Program-made: the position numbers and the translations under genes | Shown here: positions 22,614 to 33,408 of the stretch, piece after piece | How the letters are laid out: every line of letters begins with the position of its first letter | How positions within the stretch are numbered: the first letter of the stretch is position 1 | Notes under the pieces: generated by a model | What the model saw: the letters and a program-made list of their open reading frames with translations, nothing else | The model's database searches: none | What the model was told of the DNA's origin: nothing | NCBI GenBank assembly: GCA_025769875.1 | Contig: JAGFNK010000186.1 | Location: 1 to 64,000 of the forward strand | Length of the DNA: 64,000 bases | Reading direction: 5' to 3' | Origin: Russula earlei | Lineage: Eukaryota; Basidiomycota; Agaricomycetes; Russulales; Russulaceae

Positions 22614-23132
22614 CTATCACCTATGGGGAACTCGCCATTCCACTACCATCTCGCCGATTTCATTTTCCCCTGTATCTGCTCAAACAACCCCATTTGAAAC
22701 TTTGTAGTTATACTATTGAGTGCCATTAATGTCATTCTAGCAAAGAAAAATGGAGGTCCATTGAGTGGTTTTCGAGTAGTATTTTGGCTGGGGGTCACGC
22801 CTGCATCACGCCTTCTGTCATGGCGGAGTGCGGAGTTTGATTCCAGCTGGGTGATCACCACTGCTGTTTCTTAATGCCATGTTACAGGTGGTCCAATTGG
22901 CCAGCACAAGACCATACGTATGAGCAGCGGCTACAGGCAGCTATAACAATGATATATATTGATCTTTTACTTTTACTCGTGCAGCACTGGCCCATGATGT
23001 GAGCACCGCGTTCCGTACATAGCAAGTCCTGGGGGCGGACTTTAATTTGGGATGTGTTACATGTCCGTTACTTTCGTGACATTTGTGACTGGCGAGATGG
23101 TAGTGGAATGGCGAGTTCCCCATAGGTGATAG
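22614..23132. mobile_element. Mariner-type MITE (519 bp)
   Basis: Perfect 42-bp terminal inverted repeats (22614-22655 and 23091-23132) starting CTATCACCTATGGGG, flanked by TA on both sides (22612-22613, 23133-23134). It has no coding capacity. A diverged relative with the same interior lies at 46112-48491. The TA duplication and size suggest a non-autonomous Tc1/mariner element, inserted inside the cargo of the hAT-like transposon. Confidence 0.8.
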
Positions 23133-24380
23133 TAGTATCAATGTGGGGGGGCATGTAGCCTCATCTGTGACTTTGAGTGGATCGTGAATCACATAAGGCC
23201 TGAGTCCGAGTTCCTGTATCCAATCCACCACTGCAATGTTGTCGTATAGCATATCAACGAATAAAATAGTTCCCAAATGGCACCATCTTGGCAAGCGTCG
23301 CGTCCATGGACATCTGGCCAATTTGGGACGTGATGGTGGAGAACTTACTACCCTTGCCAATCTTGCTTTCAACCTGCATACTTCCAGCCATAAGAGCAAC
23401 GAGGTGTTTCAAAATCGACAGCCCTATTCCGTTCCTCTGTATTCCTTCTGAGAGAAGCCGGTGTGTCAAGAAAAAAATGCAGAAAGGTAAAACAGCATGC
23501 ACCCTTGTCGTAGAACCGTCCGCCTGTGCAAAAGTGTCAAAGTTAAAATTCAGCTTGTCCTTGGCAATACCAATGCCGGTGTCCAAGATGCAGAACTTGA
23601 GGGACACACTAGAATCGTCAAGGGTGAGTAGATGGCAACTGAGTGCGACGTGACCCTTCTTGGAGGTTTAGATGGTGTGAGCTTGATCACGTTGCCCACT
23701 AGGTCTGCGATAACTTGCCGGAGGTGGAGGGAATCACCAATGAGCTGGTCTAAAATGTCAGGATCTAGTAAGTGAGGTCCAAGTTGTTCTGTGATGCACG
23801 GACGATTCCTAAAACAGTCTGCCAGAGTGAGAAGGAGACTTGCTCCATGGTCATCCAACCAGCTTTGACTGATTGTTATGTTATTAACGAACTTGTGCTC
23901 AATAATTAGTTCCGTGGCACTCACTTTTTGAGATATCCAATCCACCAGGCCAACCTTATCTTGTGGGACATGTTGGCCAGGAACTCGGATTTACTTTGGC
24001 AGCTTCCCTAGTGGCGGTGTTCTTCTGGATGCTGTCGCGCACTTGTCAAATTCATGACCATCAAGTTTACATTGACAATCAAAACCTGGATGCCCGATGA
24101 GCACACTGCTTGTGAGGTGGTGCACAATCATCTGACTGACCTTCCACATGCCCTGCACGTCTGATTCCGTCTCAGGGTGCATGCTCATCACGATGGCCCG
24201 CATAATCATCTCTTCCTCCGTCAGATCCTCTTCCCTTTCATGTTCCTCGGTCATCTCAACATCGGGCACAGTGCGACCTTTTGGAGAGTGTGAGCATCTG
24301 CAAATCCACCTCTTTGCCTTCATCAGTGGCAGCCACCAGGTGAGAAGGTTGCACAGGCACACCATTGAAGTGAAGCTCCA
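23133..24380 (-). pseudogene. Hybrid histidine kinase fragment (captured)
   Basis: The minus strand encodes, in three frames, pieces of a histidine-kinase catalytic domain. These are an N-box region (HLRQVIADLVGNVIKLTP) near 23700, the G1 box ILDTGIGIAKDKL near 23580, an AQADGSTTR segment, the G2-like NGIGLSILKHLVALMAG near 23400 and GKGSKFS near 23340. Upstream (24000-24380) is an acidic stretch (EEHEREEDLTEEEM). Fungal hybrid kinases signal stress to response regulators. A probable retained intron lies between DGSTTR and GIQRNGIG (about 23440-23510). The first kinase helices, receiver domain and start are not recognised, and frameshifts make it non-functional. Confidence 0.75.
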
Positions 24381-24890
24381 GTGTGCGGTGTGTCAAATGA
24401 GTTGTCGCATCTTGAGGTGTTGTCAAGCATTGGCCGCATTGTTGTTGCCATTGATGCGGTTGCTGCTGTCGTGGCAGAGGCTGAGGTGTGGTCGTTCGAG
24501 GCAATGGGGTGGCAAGAGGCAAGGGCATAGGCGATGGCGTTGTGGAATGGGTGGGCATGGGGGTGTGACTTGTGTGTTGCTCATGCTGTCGTCTTGCCAG
24601 CCTGGCAATGAGGTCTTTGCCACTGCGTGTTGTATCAGCACATGTGAACGAGGGTGTACATGTGGACGGGGATGCGATGGAAGAGGTGGTGTGGTGCAGC
24701 GTGGTGCTTGTGTCAGCAGCTTCTCCTGTGGCGACGTCGTGGTGGCGGGGTCTGATCTTTTGGCGGGGCGGCATTGCTGGGCTCAGGTCCGAGGCCTTGG
24801 TCTTCTTGGGCAATGGCGCTGGTGGCATGAGGTGATGACGGCGCATCGTGGCTGGTGAGGACGGCCTCATATGCATCGCAGATGAGAAGT
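24381..24890 (-). other. Low-complexity cargo (Pro/Thr/His/Gln-rich)
   Basis: Minus-strand frame rich in Pro, Thr, His and Gln, running without a stop into the upstream end of the histidine-kinase fragment. It resembles the GC-rich block at 8460-8760 in composition and in short shared phrases (GGCCGAGGCCTT-like). It may be a Gag-type or kinase linker. Confidence 0.35.
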
Positions 24891-24939
24891 AAGGGTGTGG
24901 CGATGTCCTGAGAGATTCAACACGGGGCGTGTCAGCATG

Positions 24940-25305
24940 CTACATGCATTTAGATGCAGAGGCAAAGACCCAGACCCAGAAAAGATACGATGCGAGACTG
25001 ATTGAGGCATATATAGGGACCATGAGGAGCAGGTGGATGATATCTGTGAACAAAATCAGGCAAACTGTTGACACATGATGCGTGGCCATAACAACAAACA
25101 GCACGTACAGTGCTGCTCTTATGATGATTACAAAGATCTTAACAGACTCTGGTTCGGAGGGATCGCGCAGATGCAAACGTACATTGGTGTGCCACTGAAG
25201 ATGCTTGTTGAGGAGCCAGGAGGAGGCCATGATGGCCACGATGGTGAAGAAACCGGATACATGCCAGCCAACATCGTGCGCTAATGGCACCACACACAGG
25301 GACAC
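24940..25305 (-). pseudogene. DUF300/Ost-alpha-like membrane protein fragment (captured)
   Basis: The minus strand encodes two hydrophobic helices: GFFTIVAIMASSWLLNKHLQW, then, after an apparent 139-bp intron (25044-25182, GTACGT..CACAG), IIHLLLMVPIYASISLASYLF. The HLQW motif before a break and LMVPIYA after it are characteristic of the DUF300 (organic solute transporter alpha/TMEM184) family. Only the first exons are present. Retention of the intron shows capture of genomic DNA. The family call is from recalled motif pattern. Confidence 0.65.
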
Positions 25306-25892
25306 GCTATCGATTAGACCAGGTCTGATGACACAAGACTATCGCACTGACTTTGAAATACCACGTTGCCAAGCTGAAAGAGAGAAGGTCCTTTCTGGGG
25401 TGCCCTGGGAGGCTGGGCAGAAAGCAGGTCGCGTTTTGCGACATGGCTTGGTGCAAAACCAGTGTGATATGAGAATCAAAGAGATCATGAGGCTGAGTTG
25501 TTAGGTGTTGTGATAGAAAAGATCATATGAACAGACAATACTAGGGTGTGCTCGTGGTGGCCAGCCGGAAAGGGAGGCCATAGGAGCTGTGATAGTTTAA
25601 ATTGGTTGCTTCACAGACATGCAATTTAGAGTCAACCATGAGTGTTCAAGAGTATTGAGACATACACAGATACACCACATCCTCCCTCTTAACGTATTTT
25701 TCTACCTTACCACTTCACTGGCATCTGATGTGCGTCCCAGCCAGCTTGCGCTCAAGTTCAGCACTGGGATCATCAATGACCAGGCTTTCAGGGCGATGAC
25801 CAACACCCTGCTGCGGTGTATGGCCACTGTAATAGCATGAAGTGGCACCATCTAATGGAGTGTCGTCACGAATCAGAGAGGCAACGATATTG

Positions 25893-27304
25893 TTATGAAA
25901 TGGGATCATCAACCTGCACAAAAGGGAACCACCTTAGTGAGCAGGAAAAGTAAAGAAAGTGAAAGACAATAGATACTGCACAGGGCAACCAGAAGAGAGA
26001 GAGAAACTGAAACTGCGACATGCACTGCCGATTCTGGTTTGAACATGCCGCGGTGTGGACCTCCGACCGAAAGAGGTTCACTTTCTCGACGATGAGCTTT
26101 CTTCATACCTTTGATCAAGTCTTCCTCCTCAAAGAAAAGGTCGAATTTCTAACCGAGTAGAATACACACATTGGTTTCTAACGTGATGCTGGCTATCATG
26201 TTGACACACAGCTGGGCAGATGGCCTCGTCCATCGGGTCGTGCCAGATGGTGAGATATGGGCGCTCCAACACCTGTTCACATGCAATGCATTTCGCAGGA
26301 TCAAAGTTGAGCATCTTGGTGAGAAGATCAAGGGCAAGTGGGTTCACATGCGGAAACATTTGCGCAAACGGCACATGTGGCCTGATGGGGAGCAAGGGGA
26401 TGTAATCTTGTGCCTGTTGGTTTGGGCAATCAGTTTTAGCACAGGTAACATCAGCGTGCATCGAGTTTTTAAAACAACATACCCTAGGTGTTCCAAGGTA
26501 ATGCAGGATCTGATTCAATTGATCAACATAGCTGTCCAAACCATTAGGCATCATAAGCAAAAGTTGAGGAGCACTGCCCTCACTCTTTCCCTTTAAAGAT
26601 GGGCTTGCCAGCCAAACGCTCGTCCAAAATACACCCAACAGACCATACGTTGATGGCAGAGGCCTACCAAAAAGAACACAGAAGAAAGAGGAGAAAATGA
26701 ACCTAACCTCACAAGAGGAGGGTGAAACTGGGTGCTGCCTGAGACGCATGTAATTTGCAAAGCTGAGCATGAGCTCCGGCATGCAGTACCACCGTGTCGC
26801 GACATACTCAGTCATGAAGCCCTGCTTCTGCGCCTGATTGAACCCGCGTGCGAGACCAAAGTCGCAAATCTTGAGCTCGCAGTCCGCATTCACGAGCAGA
26901 TTTCCCGGCTTGAGGTCATGGTGCAGCATGTCGGCCAAGTTTCAGGCTGCACAGCATCTGATAGATGAAGGATTGAAAGTGTGCATCCTACGGGGGTTGG
27001 CCAGAATGGATCTGTCCAGAGGGAAAGTTCAATTTCACCATGAAGGTGTGATCGGGTGATCAAAGCATGATGGCGTGGAGGTCGGCCTCCATGAGCTCTT
27101 CGTATAGATACACTTCATCAAAGTTCCCGTCCAGGCCAAAGATGATGTCCATGTCATACAGCCAAGTGATCTACACCAAACTGACAGGATGAGGTCGGCA
27201 CACCCATGAGGAAACCATTTAAGAAAAGAAAAGGCAGTTGAGCATCTCATCCAGTTACCATAGCACGAGCATAGTTGTGTCGACAGGGATAGAAAAGTCA
27301 TCAT
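25893..27304 (-). pseudogene. Slt2/Mpk1-type MAP kinase fragment (captured)
   Basis: Cell-wall-integrity MAP kinases phosphorylate targets after dual phosphorylation of a TEY loop. The minus strand shows, in order, a DMDIIF and [13 protein letters not shown] stretch (about 27170-27060), the catalytic loop as LHHDLKPGNLL (26935-26895), DFGLARGF (near 26860), TEY at 26804-26812 and VATRW. Then come an intron of about 55 bp ending at 26664, a DYVDQLNQILHYLGTP segment (near 26500) and LALDLLTKMLNFDPAKCI (near 26300). HRD is replaced by HHD, consistent with a CpG-to-CpA change. Several frameshifts and stops exist. N-lobe motifs were not found. It is a decayed gene copy, not a processed one. Confidence 0.82.
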
Positions 27305-28040
27305 TCCAAGGCATGGTGATCATGTCCAAGGTGAAGTCCATCAGTTCACCAGGTTGGCCTGCGACACCAAACATGAAAATTGGTGGTTGCTCCAGGACGT
27401 AGTTTGCTGGTCCTTCCGTCAAAACTGCATTCGTGAAATTGGATGGAGCCATCACCCCACTATTCTGTGGCATGGATGTTTCTCCGTTGTTGTCCAGACC
27501 TTTGCCCTTGCTGCATCAGCTGTCTTCTTCAGCCTGAGATGTGTACGACAAATGGCCCGCGTGTGATGGAGCAGGCACCAGGGAGCGCACTTTAGCCACA
27601 GGGCCATAACCAGGAAGCAGCGGGAGGTGATACATCTGGGAGAGGTGGTCAGCCCTGCATGCACTGTGCAAGGGGAAAGGTTGAAGGACAAGGGGTCAGC
27701 AAGGAATGTATGACATAGAGAGCCTCATCAAACGAACAAGGGATGACATTGTGCTCGTGCTTGAGAAAGTTGGCAAGCAGCTTCATGCAAAAGCCATCCG
27801 CAAGCCAGTAAGCGGTGAATGGCAGCACCCAGCTCGGCAGCGCTCTGCCTTGGTCTTGCGTTCCATGGTGCTCTTATGCTTGCGCATGTGCACGCCTGTG
27901 TCTGTCTCATAGCCATGGATCTCGTCATCTTTGCCTTGTTCTGCAGGGAGGGGGCGGGTCTGAGGGTCGGACGGGAACTCAATGAGCTCGTCTTTGATGA
28001 GTCTTTGAGGTACATTGGGTAGCGGTGGCTTTGAGAGCTC
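27255..28040 (-). pseudogene. Unidentified gene fragment(s) in hAT-like cargo
   Basis: Minus-strand pieces with non-random composition: a segment with KDELIEFPSDPQTRPLPAE and ETDTGVHMRKHKST (27850-28000), and one with PSNFTNAVLTEGPANYVLEQ (near 27400). Upstream of these, 28119-28220 carries a direct repeat of about 24 bp (GCAGACGACTCTCC..., at 28132 and 28184). I do not recognise the parent gene. Confidence 0.35.
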
Positions 28041-28239
28041 CAGTAGGGTTGGGGTGGGGGAGATGATTAATGGATCTTGGCAGGATGAAGGAAGGCTTGC
28101 AGCCTGTGAGAGCAAGGTGTGGTGGGGATTGGCAGACGACTCTCCAAATCGAGCTACATACCCAAATCTGGCGAAGCAGAGTGGCAGACGACTCTCCAAA
28201 TCGAGCAACCATATCCAAATGTGGCACTTCAAACATCCA

Positions 28240-28382
28240 AATGTGGCAATCAAAACGGCTCAAAATGGCTCAATGCTGTTTTGAGCGGCTCAAAGCCGTG
28301 AGCCATTGAACAGCTTGGCTCGGCTCAAATACAGCTCCGGCTTGGCTTGAAATGGTTTCAAGCCGAGCCGGCGACTGCACTA
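28240..28382 (-). repeat. Right terminal and subterminal repeats of hAT-like element
   Basis: Clustered GGCTCAAA, CTTGGCTCGGCTC and AAGCCGAGCC units ending GACTGCACTA at 28382, the inverted partner of the left terminus. Confidence 0.7.
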
Positions 28383-28396
28383 TCCTGACTCCCTAG

Positions 28397-30172
28397 GAAA
28401 GGCAGTGGCAAGCGGACAAACTGGAGATTGAAGGTGAACATAGCATACGCATAAAGTTCAACCAGAAATCAAAGCAAGGAACCAAGTTCGGTTGGTTCAA
28501 AGCTAGAGAGAGGGACGATCTACCCTCAGGAATCAAAGGGACTGCCATCTGGTGTTGGGCAGACCAGGAAGGACCTAACAGATATGAGGTCCGATACAAA
28601 GGAAGCTACCTTCCTTGTGAATACATCAATGATCAGTGGTACTTTGTTGATTACCACAAAGGATGTCCCTATGCAGAAGAGGATGAAGACATTGACAAAT
28701 ATAAGGTTCTAGGTCTAGGAATCAAGACAGATCCTTATACTACTCATTGGAAACCCAGAAGCCCAGTAGTAGACAACCCAGCTCCATTGATACAAAAGTC
28801 ATCAAGTGGAGAAACAGAGAAGTTGGACCCTCCAACTACAGATCAGAAAGCAGAAGCACCAGAAGTATTGGAGCTAGCTGAAAGACTAGAGCAGACAGTA
28901 CACGTCTTGCCCATTGAACCAACAATTGTTGAAGAACCAGAAGAATTGGTTGAAATGGCTACCATTGCAGCAACGCAGACAGCCACCATTGCCACCCAGA
29001 CAGCAGGTGGAAGAACAGGGCCCACCATTGTAATAAACCCTGAAGGTGGTCCACCTGGTGCAGGAGGACCACCTGGAGGTGGAGGAGTCCCCTTTGGACC
29101 TGCAGGTCCACCAGTACCAGGAGGAGGCCCACCCGGAGGAGGCCCTCCAGGAGGGGGACCACCAGCAGCACCTCCTGTAGGACCAGGGGCAAACCTGGCA
29201 CCTCAGCTGGCACCAGGCCCCCATGGAGGCAATGGATCTCTGAAAGGAGACCCTCCTGAAGTCTTCAAAGGAGACAGGAAGAAGATGAAGTACTTCATCC
29301 AGGATTTCAACCTATGGAATCTGCTTAACAGTGACAACCCAACCATGACTATTCCAATGAAGCGAGTAGCCCTAGCTCTCACCTACATCAAAGGAGAGAA
29401 AGTGCATGAATGGGTGGTCAACCAAACAAACCTGGTAGAAGCAAAAAGAAATGGGGACCTGCCATCTCCCTATGCACCTGTGCAACTGGATCAAACTGAC
29501 ATGCTCTTTTGGACCAAATTTGTGGATGACTTCTTCAGAAAATTCAAAGACACCACAGAGCCTGAAGATGCTTTCATGGAGCTACAACAATTGTCCATGT
29601 CTAAAGCAGCATTGCTGGATGATTATACCAGCAAATTTCTTGTTCTGCTCAGTAAAGCAGGATGGGACCAGAATTCACCAGGAGCAGTCGAAGCCTATAA
29701 GGCTGGACTGATCACCTGGCTGGTGCAACGAATCTACAATTGACCAGTCAGAGACATACCTGCCATCAATGATCTATGAGCATGGATCAATGCTGCTAGG
29801 GAAGAACAGGCCAGAGACCAACTTATGAAAGCTAATATTGGATCTGGAGGTGGATCGTTGACCACCAGGGAGAATTGCATGAAATGCCTACAGGTTGGGA
29901 AAAGGCGAAACCAAAGAGACCCAAATGCTATGGAAGTGGACTTGGTATCCACTGATGCAGCAAGGACCAAGCAACGTCCTTCTCTAACAGAGGAGAAGAA
30001 GAAAATGCTAGCAGAAGGGAAATGCTTCATCTGCAAGAAGGCAGGGCATATCAGCCGGAACTGTCCTGACAAGGACAGAGTCAAAAAGAAATCAAGTAAC
30101 CCAAGGGACAAAGGAAAAGCTCGAGCTCTGGAAACAGAAAAGGAGGATGACTCAGGGGACAGTGTAAAATGA
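28397..30172 (+). pseudogene. Gag of P1
   Basis: One frame from at least 28397, with TGA at 29741 and 29777 and a final TGA at 30170. The order is a pre-capsid domain (FGWFKARERDDLPSG, AIWCWAD, CEYINDQWYFVDY), an acidic linker, a Gly/Pro-rich collagen-like stretch (29045-29200), a capsid region (PEVFKGDRKKMKYF; LTYIKGEKVHEWV; LLDDYTSKFLVLLSKAGW) and a CX2CX4HX4C knuckle (CFICKKAGHISRNC) near 30022-30065. Both internal TGA codons replace arginine codons kept in P2. No convincing ATG is seen at the front. Gag packages RNA and forms the intracellular particle. Confidence 0.85.
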
Positions 30173-30316
30173 AAGCACTGTCTCTGGACGATCTGCATCT
30201 CCTCCTACCTATAACAAGAGCTCCTCCTCTGCATCCATAAAGAAGATGTCCACCAAACAGAAGGAGGACTTATTGGAAGAACTGATGGAACAGGGTTTTT
30301 AGGAACACCTAAGTCG

Positions 30317-31753
30317 ATGGCCTGGCTTAGGAAGAATAGTGTGTTGCAAGTGTACATTAGAAGACTGAATGCTATGAATATTCCATTCACTTTCATCACT
30401 GCACACATGATGGCTGAGGAGTCTGCTCTACTAGACAGTGGAGCAACAGAGAACTTCATCGATCACTCAGCTTGGAAAAGACTGAAGATTGGGAAACAAG
30501 AACTACATGAACCCATGGTAGTATGAAACGTTGACAGAACCCAGAATAAGCAAGGAGAACTCACCCATTACTCCTGGCTTCATGTCCAATATAAGGAGAA
30601 GGAGAGCTTGCAAAAGTTCTATCTCACAGATTTAGGAACAGATTGGGTCATCCTGGGATATCCCTTCCTATATGAGTTCGACCCCACCATCAACTGGAAG
30701 AAAGGACAGCTGATGGAAGGAGCAGTACAGATTGAGACTGCTCGATACAAGTACCTGGATCTCTATGTCACAAATATTCAAAAGTGAGCAAGAGATGAAA
30801 ACTGACAATTGAAGAAAGGGGAAGCCATTTACCTACAGAAGATGACTATCACTCAGAGATGGGCCCAGCAGTTGATTGAACCACAGGAAGGAGAGGACCC
30901 CCTTGCCAATGTTCCAAAGCGATTCCACTGCTTTGCAGATGTCTTCTCAGAAGAGAAGTCCCAGAGGTTCCCACCACCCAGGGAACCAGACATGCAGATA
31001 GAGCTGCTACCTGATGCACCAAAAGAGCTAAACTGCAAAGTGTACCCCCTAACATGAGATGAACAAGAATACCTCAAGAAATTCCTGGCTGATGAAGTAG
31101 AAAAGTGATACATCACAGGTCCATCCAGCTACATGTCTCCAGTATTCTTCATTGGCAAGAAGGACAGCAAGGAGAAGAGGGTCATTGTAGACTATCAACA
31201 ACTAAATCAGTGGACCAGACAAGACAATGAACCTTTACCACATCTGGAACAAGAGGTGGAAAGACTTCAAGGAAAGAAGGTGTTCTCCAAGTTCGATATA
31301 CAATGGGGATACAATAATGTGCAACTGGCAGAAGGAGATTGCTGGAAAGCAGCCTTCAAGACACCATATGGAACCTACCTGCCCAATGTCATGTATTTTG
31401 GGCTCAAGAATGCACCAGCCTTCTTTACTCGGCTGATGAGAAGAGACTTTGGTGACTGGCTGGACCAATGGGCAGAATACACTGTCAACTATCTGGATGA
31501 CTTTGGAATTGCCACGGGGGACAGTCCTGAACAACTAGAAATCCATGCGCAATGCATCAGCAAGCTACTCATGCTGATGCAGAAGAAGTCATACTTCCTG
31601 AAACCCAAGAAGTGCCAGTTCATGGTGCGAAAACTAACCATGCTGGGATGGGACATAGATGAAGGGAAGATGAAGATTGAGGCTTCCAAGGTCCAAGGAA
31701 TCATGGACTGGCCTAGAGAAATCAAGGATGTGCATGAAGTGCACAAGGTCATG
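30317..31753 (+). pseudogene. Protease and reverse transcriptase of P1
   Basis: A single frame holds the protease loop ALLDSGATENFI (intact DSGAT, near 30430) and VILGYPFLYEF. The RT follows with FIGKKDSKEKRVIVDYQQLN, FSKFDIQWGYNNV and the catalytic YLDD in VNYLDDFGIATG (near 31490). In-frame TGA codons occur at about 30524, 30785, 30806, 31055 and 31106. Where P2 can be aligned the position is mostly arginine. The frame is cut at 31753 by a K solo LTR and resumes at 32305 (GVLSYNRAF). It is decayed but very complete. Confidence 0.9.
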
Positions 31754-32299
31754 TGTTAGGATTCTTACGTCTCCTCGTTCTCATCTGCTTACCTATGCTC
31801 TTCTGACTCATTTCTGTTTACTCATATGCACTTATTCATCTGGCTTAGTGATCGCTTATTGATCCGCTTACTGATTGATCGGTAATGGCTTACTCACTAC
31901 TTACTGGTTGATGACAGATACTAGGAAAGAATGACTCACACGTGAGTCATTCATGACATTCTCGAATTGCACTTTACGTATTTAGATACTACTGGTTCTC
32001 AGCTATGTGCACCCCAAGTTTCGTACGAATTGGATCAGTAGTTGTTGAGATATCGTATAAATAGTCTGTACTACCAAGAAGTCAAGCCTTACACTCAACT
32101 TACTCTCTCAAACAAGAAACAACCATCTTGTCAAATACTCTATACAGTCTATTGAAGAACTCTAAGTGAAAGAGGCCCCTCTCTTCTCTTACACCTATTC
32201 TTCCTGAGATAATATCAAAGGAATCGAAGTCTAGTGCTTGAACTATATCAAGCAACTCTTTCACTAAGAGTCAGCGATAAGATCAATCCAATCTTAACA
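31754..32299 (+). repeat. Solo LTR, family K (546 bp)
   Basis: TGTTAGGATTC...AATCTTAACA with perfect duplications TCATG at 31749-31753 and 32300-32304. TATAAATA at 32056-32063 gives the sense strand. It splits the RT gene of P1, whose reading frame resumes after the LTR. It also provides the empty site for the family A composite. Confidence 0.95.
31930..31951. promoter_or_regulatory. Paired TGACTCA/TGAGTCA motif in LTR K
   Basis: Two 10-bp inverted arms separated by two bases, holding TGACTCA and TGAGTCA about 105 bp upstream of the TATA box. TGACTCA is the Gcn4/AP-1 (bZIP) core. The pair is kept in the other K copy near 19050-19066. Confidence 0.5.
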
Positions 32300-33408
32300 T
32301 CATGGGAGTCCTCAGCTATAACAGGGCTTTCATTCAAGGATTCAGCCAGATTGCTTGACACATTATTGCCTTGACAAAGAAAGGGGTACCATTTGAATGG
32401 ACCCAAGAATGCAAAGATGCTCTGGAATGACTTATCCAGATAGTATCTTCTGACCCCGTCCTGCTCCATCCTGATGAGGAGCAACCCTTTGAACTGGAAG
32501 TAGATGCGTCCAATTATGCTATTGGAGCAGTACTATTCCAGAAGGATGAACAAGGAAAGAGGAGGCCAATAGGTTACTTCTCCACAGCCTTGAAACAAGC
32601 AGAAAAGAACTACAACATATGGGACAAAGAGTTCTTAGCCATGGTGCGAGCCTTGAAGCACTGGAGACACCTGCTCATGGGAGCAAAGCATAAGGTGGTG
32701 GTCTATACAGACCATGCAAACCTGTTGCATTACCGACACCCTCAGCGAATAAACGGTCAAGTGGCAAGATATATTACCTTCTTGGCAGACTTCGACTTAG
32801 AACTGAAACACCAGGCAGGGGCAAGGAATAAAGCAGATGCCCTGTCTAGGAGACCTGACCTTGACAATGGACAAGGGGATAAAGAAGAAGTGGTCATGCT
32901 ACCTGACCACCTTTTTATTTGAGTAATGCATATCACTGCATTGGAAGAACGGATAAAGAACCAACAAGGGGAAGAAAGACACCAATTAAAGTTACTTGAT
33001 TGGGTGCAGAGACACCGACTGGAGAAGCGACATAGCTTATGGTGGAAGAATGAAGCCTTGGTGGTTACAGGTGACAAAGGGACCCACAGGACATTACTGG
33101 AACAGTACCATGACAGTCCTATAGCAGAACACCCAGGGAAAGCTAAAACATTACTGGGAATGATGCAATACTACTGGTGGCCTACCATGAGACACTTTGT
33201 TGACCAATATGTGGAAGGATGTGCAATTTGCCAAAGTAACAAGTCAAACACTCATCCAAGTCAACCTCCCCTGTATCCCATACCACCAGAAGAAGGGGCT
33301 ACCCCCTTCTCGACTGTCAGCATGGACTTTGTGGTCAAATTGCCGAAGTCAAAAGGATATGACAGTATATTGACTGTCACTGACCATGATTGTACTAAGG
33401 GCGTCATC
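32300..33408 (+). pseudogene. RNase H and truncated integrase of P1
   Basis: After the K LTR the frame gives an RNase H-type domain (LEVDASNYAIGAVL; KEFLAMVRALKHWRHLL; YTDHANLLHY; NKADALSRRP), then an integrase zinc finger (EQYHDSPIAEHPG ... CAICQ) and the first core aspartate region (VSMDFVVKLPKS). Similarity ends at 33408 before the second and third catalytic residues. TGA codons at about 32356, 32428 and 32920 interrupt it. The truncation removes most of integrase and the whole 3' end. Confidence 0.88.

Larger units (their letters stand above)
21323..28382. mobile_element. hAT-like DNA transposon carrying captured gene fragments (7060 bp)
   Basis: Starts TAGTGCTGTC and ends GACTGCACTA, so the ends are inverted repeats with one mismatch in ten. 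It is flanked by TCCCGACT (21315-21322) and TCCTGACT (28383-28390), an 8-bp duplication with one difference. The sibling P2 shows a single TCCCGACT at the matching spot (near 40671-40680), which proves an insertion. Eight-bp duplications and TAGNG termini are hAT hallmarks. Both ends have dense GGCTCGGC/AAGCCGAGCC repeats typical of hAT subterminal regions. No transposase is visible. Inside lie minus-strand fragments of a histidine kinase, a DUF300 protein and a MAP kinase, with introns kept, so the cargo was acquired as DNA. Confidence 0.82.
20437..33408 (+). mobile_element. Ty3/Gypsy element P1, 3' truncated
   Basis: 5' LTR (20437-21057), Gag, protease, RT, RNase H and the start of integrase in order on the + strand. 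It is interrupted by a 7.06-kb hAT-like element and a K solo LTR. Sequence similarity to P2 (36933-41528, minus) stops at about 33408, inside integrase, so the 3' end is missing. Its nonsense codons are TGA, several at positions where P2 keeps an arginine CGA. Confidence 0.9.

Noticed and set aside
23236..24858. + strand frames opposite the histidine-kinase fragment
   Set aside because: Antisense shadows. All recognisable motifs lie on the minus strand.
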